A DNA stretch of 64,000 nt from Streptococcus ferus DSM 20646 (GTDB taxonomy: Bacteria > Bacillota > Bacilli > Lactobacillales > Streptococcaceae), in the NCBI RefSeq assembly GCF_000372425.1, contig NZ_AQVD01000006.1:1-64000 (forward strand). The letters run 5' to 3'. Positions 60,575 through 64,000 of this stretch are shown here, one piece after another; the stretch's first letter is position 1, and the number at the start of each line of letters is the position of its first letter. The notes below the pieces were generated by a model that was not told the DNA's origin, did not search any database, and worked only from the letters and a program-made list of their open reading frames with translations. The translations under genes were made by a program, and so were the position numbers.

Positions 60575-60863
60575 GACCCAACTCTCTTCTTTTGACCTTA
60601 TGATCAACAAAGGCAATCAATTCGTCGTAAAAGGTTTCCGGAACATCCATTGAAAAACTCCGGTTAAACACTTTTTTCTTCTTAGCCTCTGCTGCTTCTT
60701 TATTGTCAAGCTTGATATAGGCCCCGCGTCCGTTTTGTTTTCCTGTCGGGTCAATAAAAATCTCCCCTTCTTTAGTCTTAACAATACGCAGCAAGTCCCG
60801 TTTATCAATAACTTCTCCTGAAACAACTGATTTTCTTAAAGGTATTTTTCGTGTTTTAGCCAT
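60567..60863 (-). CDS. ylxR: YlxR/RnpM, DUF448 RNA-binding protein
   Basis: 98 residues. DUF448 fold: KIPLRKSVVSGEVIDKRDLLRIVKTKEGEIFIDPTGKQNGRGAYI. In Bacillus it binds RNase P RNA (RnpM) and affects its activity. The ATG at 60863 has GGAGG 6 nt upstream. Between nusA and ylxQ, the fixed order in this operon. Confidence 0.93.
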   Translation of the reverse strand: MAKTRKIPLRKSVVSGEVIDKRDLLRIVKTKEGEIFIDPTGKQNGRGAYIKLDNKEAAEAKKKKVFNRSFSMDVPETFYDELIAFVDHKVKRRELGLE

Positions 60864-60881
60864 CAAACACCTCCGACTTTC

Positions 60882-62069
60882 TTAGTCTTGCTCTTCAGAA
60901 AGAATATCCTCAGCATATTGATTATCTTCTGATAGTTCTTCTGCTTCAAGGGCTGCAGCTTCTTCTAAGGCATCCCATTCTGCTTCCATAGCTTCAAACT
61001 CTGTGGCAGATTTAATGTCAATCCGATAGCCTGTCAGATGAGCGGCCAGACGCACATTTTGTCCGCGACGTCCAATTGCCAATGATAATTTATTATCCGG
61101 TACAACCACTGTTGCCTTTTTCTCATCTTCTGGATCAAAGAGAACAAGGTCAACTTCTGCAGGAGCAATCGCATTGTAAATGTATTCGGCAGGATCCTCT
61201 ACCCATTGGATAACGTCGATATTTTCCTCCACAGGTACTAGGAGACCCGTCTTGGCATCCAAGCGTTTCGGATGGAATTTGCTGATAACTTTCTTGATGT
61301 TAGCCCCTTTGCGGCCGACAATCGTTCCAATCGCATCTACGTTAGGGTTATGACTGCGTACGGCAACCTTGCTGCGGTCACCTGCTTCACGAGAGACACT
61401 CATGATTTCTACCGTTCCATCAAAAACTTCTGGAATTTCTTGTTCCATAATCCGTTTGATAAACTCTGGATGGCTACGGCTGACAAAGACATTAACTCCT
61501 TTAGGGTTATTCTCAACCTTGTAGACATAAACTTCTATACGGTCATGGGAAGCAAAGGTTTCGCCCGGAATCTGGTCCTGACGTGATAATTGCGCTTCAA
61601 TGGAACCAAGATTGACATAGATAAAACGATCGTCAAAACGCTCAACCGTTCCTGTCATAATCTCACTTTCACGCTGTTTGTACTCTGTATAGAGGATTTC
61701 GCGTGTCTGACGGCGCATCTTTTCCATAATGGTCTGCTTAGCTGACTGTGCCGCAACACGCCCAAACTCCTTAGGTGCTTCTTCAAAACGGATCTTATCC
61801 CCAAGCTCATAAGCGGTGCTGATTGCATGCGCATCCTTAAGGCTAATCTCAAGACGGCTGTCAAAAACCTCTTCAACCACTTCGCGGACAGTATACACCT
61901 GAAAGTCACCGGTCTTTTCGTTGAATTCAACTTCAGCACTTTCAGATTGGCCATAGCGGCGCTTATAGGCTGACTTTAAAGATTCTTTGACCGTTTCAAT
62001 AATATCTTCTTTGTTGATGTGTTTTTCTTCTTCCAGCACGCGGAAGGCTTCTAGCATTTCTTTGCTCAT
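60882..62069 (-). CDS. nusA: Transcription elongation/termination factor NusA
   Basis: 395 residues. NusA N-terminal domain (MLEAFRVLEEEKHINKEDI), an S1 domain (~135-200, IMTGTVERFDDRFIYVNLG), then two KH domains (GTIVGRKGANIKKV and LAIGRRGQNVRLAAHLTG) and an acidic tail. It tunes pausing, termination and antitermination. 36 bp after rimP. Confidence 0.97.
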   Translation of the reverse strand: MSKEMLEAFRVLEEEKHINKEDIIETVKESLKSAYKRRYGQSESAEVEFNEKTGDFQVYTVREVVEEVFDSRLEISLKDAHAISTAYELGDKIRFEEAPKEFGRVAAQSAKQTIMEKMRRQTREILYTEYKQRESEIMTGTVERFDDRFIYVNLGSIEAQLSRQDQIPGETFASHDRIEVYVYKVENNPKGVNVFVSRSHPEFIKRIMEQEIPEVFDGTVEIMSVSREAGDRSKVAVRSHNPNVDAIGTIVGRKGANIKKVISKFHPKRLDAKTGLLVPVEENIDVIQWVEDPAEYIYNAIAPAEVDLVLFDPEDEKKATVVVPDNKLSLAIGRRGQNVRLAAHLTGYRIDIKSATEFEAMEAEWDALEEAAALEAEELSEDNQYAEDILSEEQD

Positions 62070-62104
62070 TCTCTTTTTTCTTTGCTCTGCAAAGAATTTC
62101 CTTT

Positions 62105-62581
62105 CTAAATTTTTACAGCAAGACGCGCTTTAGCAACTGTCTTGTAGGGAATGGTGACGGTCTTTTGCCGCGTCTTGTCCAAATACGTTAGCGTTAAGTT
62201 CTCGCCATCAAAGGCCGTCAAATCACCTTCAAAAACCTTGCTTTTATCAATCGCTTGATAAAGGCTGACATTAATGTACTGACCAACAGCCTGAAGAAGA
62301 CTTTCTTTTGTCTTTAAAGGACGCTCTAAACCTGGACTAGACACCTCTAGCATATACTGATCTGGAAATGGATCCGGCTCAATAGTATCCAGAAGTGGAC
62401 TGATAACATCTGTTAAGTCTGCTGTCTCTTCGACGGTAATGCCCCCGGGTTTATCTACCAAAACACTAAGAACATAATCGCTCCCCATCTTTTCATACTC
62501 AATATCGACTAATTCAAATGGTTTTGGAACCGCCGGTTCAATGAGAGCTCTGACACTCTCAACAATGCTTGTTCGACTCAT
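62105..62581 (-). CDS. rimP: Ribosome maturation factor RimP
   Basis: 158 residues. RimP N domain ([41 protein letters not shown]) and the [13 protein letters not shown] motif, then an SH3-like C domain. It assists 30S assembly. First gene of the rimP-nusA-ylxR-ylxQ-infB-rbfA operon, with AAGGAGGG before the ATG. Confidence 0.97.
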   Translation of the reverse strand: MSRTSIVESVRALIEPAVPKPFELVDIEYEKMGSDYVLSVLVDKPGGITVEETADLTDVISPLLDTIEPDPFPDQYMLEVSSPGLERPLKTKESLLQAVGQYINVSLYQAIDKSKVFEGDLTAFDGENLTLTYLDKTRQKTVTIPYKTVAKARLAVKI

Positions 62582-62648
62582 TTTCCCTCCTTATCTTTGC
62601 TAGATCATAAAGATCTCTCCGCTATTCATTTTATTTAAACACGCAAGA

Positions 62649-62670
62649 GGCGAAGTTACAACTTCGCCCC
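62649..62670 (-). promoter_or_regulatory. Leader hairpin of the rimP operon
   Basis: GGGGCGAAG-TTGTAA-CTTCGCC forms a strong stem about 25 nt into the ~110-nt leader. No T-run follows, so it is not a classic terminator. It might protect the mRNA or bind a factor; role unknown. Confidence 0.5.
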
Positions 62671-62690
62671 TTTCTGTATTATTTGTTACT

Positions 62691-62719
62691 ATTATAACAT
62701 AATCTTTGAAAAATGCAAA
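62691..62719 (-). promoter_or_regulatory. rimP operon promoter
   Basis: TTTGCA (62714-62719), 17-bp spacer, TATAAT (62691-62696) on the minus strand, about 110 nt before rimP. Confidence 0.75.
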
Positions 62720-62758
62720 TGTGAGCCTTTGGCTAGGGTTCATGACACATCAAAAGAC

Positions 62759-62790
62759 TAAAAATGTTTCTCTAATCGAGAAACATTTTT
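62759..62790 (-). terminator. Terminator after tRNA-Ser
   Basis: AAAATGTTTCTC/GAGAAACATTTT, 12-bp stem with a 5-nt loop and T tail on the minus strand, 15 nt past the tRNA 3' end. Confidence 0.88.
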
Positions 62791-62804
62791 CCTGTACCAT
62801 CCAA

Positions 62805-62890
62805 GGAGAGGAGGGGATTCGAACCCCCGAGCCCCGTTAAGGACTACACGCTTTCCAAGCGTGCGCACTCGGCCACTATGCGACCTCTCC
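62805..62890 (-). tRNA. tRNA-Ser (anticodon GGA)
   Basis: 86 nt on the minus strand. Acceptor arms GGAGAGG/CCTCTCC pair; the D-arm, an anticodon loop TTGGAAA (anticodon GGA, reads UCC/UCU), a long class II variable arm (about 15 nt) and GGTTCGAATCC T-arm are all present. CCA is not encoded. It has its own promoter and terminator. Confidence 0.97.
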
Positions 62891-62919
62891 ATAAAACTGA
62901 GATAAAACTCAGCTCATTC

Positions 62920-62948
62920 ATCATATCATAATCCGAACAAATGGGCAA
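62920..62948 (-). promoter_or_regulatory. tRNA-Ser promoter
   Basis: TTGCCC (62943-62948), 17-bp spacer, TATGAT (62920-62925) with TGA in front on the minus strand, ~30 nt before the tRNA. Confidence 0.65.
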
Positions 62949-62954
62949 ACCCTT

Positions 62955-63590
62955 CTAGAACTTTGCCTCAACTCGGTAAATCACCTGACCCTTGGCAGAA
63001 AATTTTTCTTCGTATTCTGTCATCACATTATCCTCAAAGTCACTGGCATGAAGGTCCAACCAAACCCGCTTTAAGATCATGCCATACTGAGAAAAACTGG
63101 CCAGACTATATTCGAAGAGCCCTCTATTATCTGTCTTGAAATGAATTTCTCCTTCTGGCGGCAGAATCTGCTGATAGGTCTCTAAAAAGGTCTTATAGGT
63201 CAGACGGCGTTTTTCATGCTTTTTCTTAGGCCAGGGATCCGAAAAATTCAAGTAGACCAGATCAATTTCTCCCGCCTCAAAATAGTTGGTCAGACTCGAA
63301 CCATCAACTAAAAGCAGCCGGACATTCGGCAGCTGACTTTCCAAAACCTTATCCAAGGCATGACTGAGGACCGATACCTGCATATCAATGGCAATATAAT
63401 TGATCTCTGGATGGGCTTGAGCCATACCAGTAATAAACCGTCCCTTTCCCGAACCCACTTCAATATGAATAGGATTGGTATTAGCAAATAGCTCCCGCCA
63501 ATGTCCTTTGACCTTTTCCGGCTCTAAAATAACATAGTGGGGGTTATTCTCAAGGTATTCTTCAGCCCCTTTACGCTTTCTAACTCTCAT
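62955..63590 (-). CDS. trmB: tRNA (guanine-N7-)-methyltransferase
   Basis: 211 residues. SAM site [43 protein letters not shown] with the catalytic region, and [13 protein letters not shown]. It makes m7G46 in tRNA. Directly after ccrZ (9 bp), the conserved streptococcal pair. Confidence 0.97.
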   Translation of the reverse strand: MRVRKRKGAEEYLENNPHYVILEPEKVKGHWRELFANTNPIHIEVGSGKGRFITGMAQAHPEINYIAIDMQVSVLSHALDKVLESQLPNVRLLLVDGSSLTNYFEAGEIDLVYLNFSDPWPKKKHEKRRLTYKTFLETYQQILPPEGEIHFKTDNRGLFEYSLASFSQYGMILKRVWLDLHASDFEDNVMTEYEEKFSAKGQVIYRVEAKF

Positions 63591-63599
63591 CTTTACTTT

Positions 63600-64000
63600 C
63601 TAAAAAGAAGCCCTGAATTTTCGTAATTCGTAGATTTCTTGGTTAACATTCGCCATATCGCGATTTTCGTAGTATTTCAAAATCTGAGACAGGTAGGATA
63701 ACTGCCCAAACCATTTTATTTTTGATAAGACTTTTTCATTCGTCTTATAACCATAATAGGTCAGCCAATCATTCCAGTAAGAACGGGGAATATAATGGCT
63801 TAGGATATGAGCCACGTCATACATCCGATCCGTCACACGGACTGAATCCCAGTCTACCAAATAAATCATACCGCTCGTTGTCACAATCCAGTTACTATGC
63901 CGAACATCACCGTGAACAATTGTCGCCTGATCTTTCTTAAAGTCTGGCAACTCTCGTTTCATCTGCTTGACGACTGACTGAAGGTAATCATTTTCAGCTA
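63600..64000 (-). CDS. ccrZ: CcrZ, choline-kinase-like cell cycle regulator (C-terminal part)
   Basis: The frame is open to the window edge; about 133 C-terminal residues are seen. Brenner motif HGDVRHSNWIV and metal-binding LVDWDSV of aminoglycoside/choline kinases are intact. The place before trmB marks it as CcrZ (YtmP family), which links division to replication start through DnaA in streptococci. The N-terminal half lies beyond position 64000. Identity rests on family motifs and neighbourhood. Confidence 0.88.
   Translation of the reverse strand, partial: AENDYLQSVVKQMKRELPDFKKDQATIVHGDVRHSNWIVTTSGMIYLVDWDSVRVTDRMYDVAHILSHYIPRSYWNDWLTYYGYKTNEKVLSKIKWFGQLSYLSQILKYYENRDMANVNQEIYELRKFRASF

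Overview
The window is core chromosome of a low-GC Gram-positive coccus, almost certainly a Streptococcus near the mutans group. The 16S rRNA 5' end is streptococcal. The gene content includes MapZ, CcrZ, StkP/PppL, LiaFSR, a SigX-type competence box, a HAD-cyclophilin fusion and a type B RNase P RNA. From memory, the gene order (hpf-comFC-comFA // yigZ, cysK, S1 protein, HAD-PPIase, liaRSF, pknB, pppL, rsmB, fmt, priA, rpoZ, gmk, rny, luxS) resembles S. mutans. I see no prophage, insertion sequence, integrase, transposase or CRISPR array. Nearly every gene is intact; the exception is a frameshifted gene beside the rRNA operon.

Layout. 1-0.4 kb: start of an rRNA operon on the minus strand with its promoter. 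0.4-4.3 kb: a pseudogene, then a two-gene membrane operon (TcaA-like protein and a five-TM protein) sharing an unusual N-terminal module. 4.3-7.6 kb: hpf, comFC and comFA with a SigX box, and divergent yigZ. 7.6-10.8 kb: cold-shock protein, cysK, an S1 protein and the HAD-cyclophilin. 10.8-21.6 kb: envelope stress and growth signalling (LiaFSR, PASTA kinase, phosphatase) followed by rsmB, fmt, priA, rpoZ and gmk. 21.7-31 kb: rny, luxS, mapZ, an rRNA methyltransferase, RNase P RNA, gpsB, ypsA, recU and pbp1a. 31-38.6 kb: NAD salvage, trxB, a cystine ABC transporter and a DEAD-box helicase. 38.6-43.2 kb: the mraY-pbp2x-ftsL-rsmH division cluster. 43.2-48.9 kb: proBA, a DUF896 protein and glyQS under a T-box. 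48.9-54 kb: EVE protein, nagA, degV, a TetR regulator and two Cof phosphatases. 54-57 kb: copYAZ. 57-62.6 kb: rimP-nusA-ylxR-ylxQ-infB-rbfA. 62.8-64 kb: tRNA-Ser, trmB and a partial ccrZ.

Two themes recur. Growth and division: the PASTA kinase, its phosphatase, MapZ, GpsB, PBP1a, PBP2X, FtsL, RsmH, MraY and CcrZ are all here. Sulfur: cysK (8 kb) and the cystine transporter (37 kb) carry the same three-part CYS-box at the same distance from their promoters, so one LysR-type activator probably controls both.

The most unusual signal is at transcription starts. Four genes (comFA, yigZ, rsmH, proB) have a promoter -10 element only 6-8 nt before the start codon and no usable Shine-Dalgarno sequence, which predicts leaderless mRNAs. 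Other notable points are a structured intergenic element that supplies the C-terminus of a Cof phosphatase, a repeated N-terminal module shared by two neighbouring membrane proteins, and a NagR-like palindrome at the nagA promoter. I found no wholly new multi-gene system.
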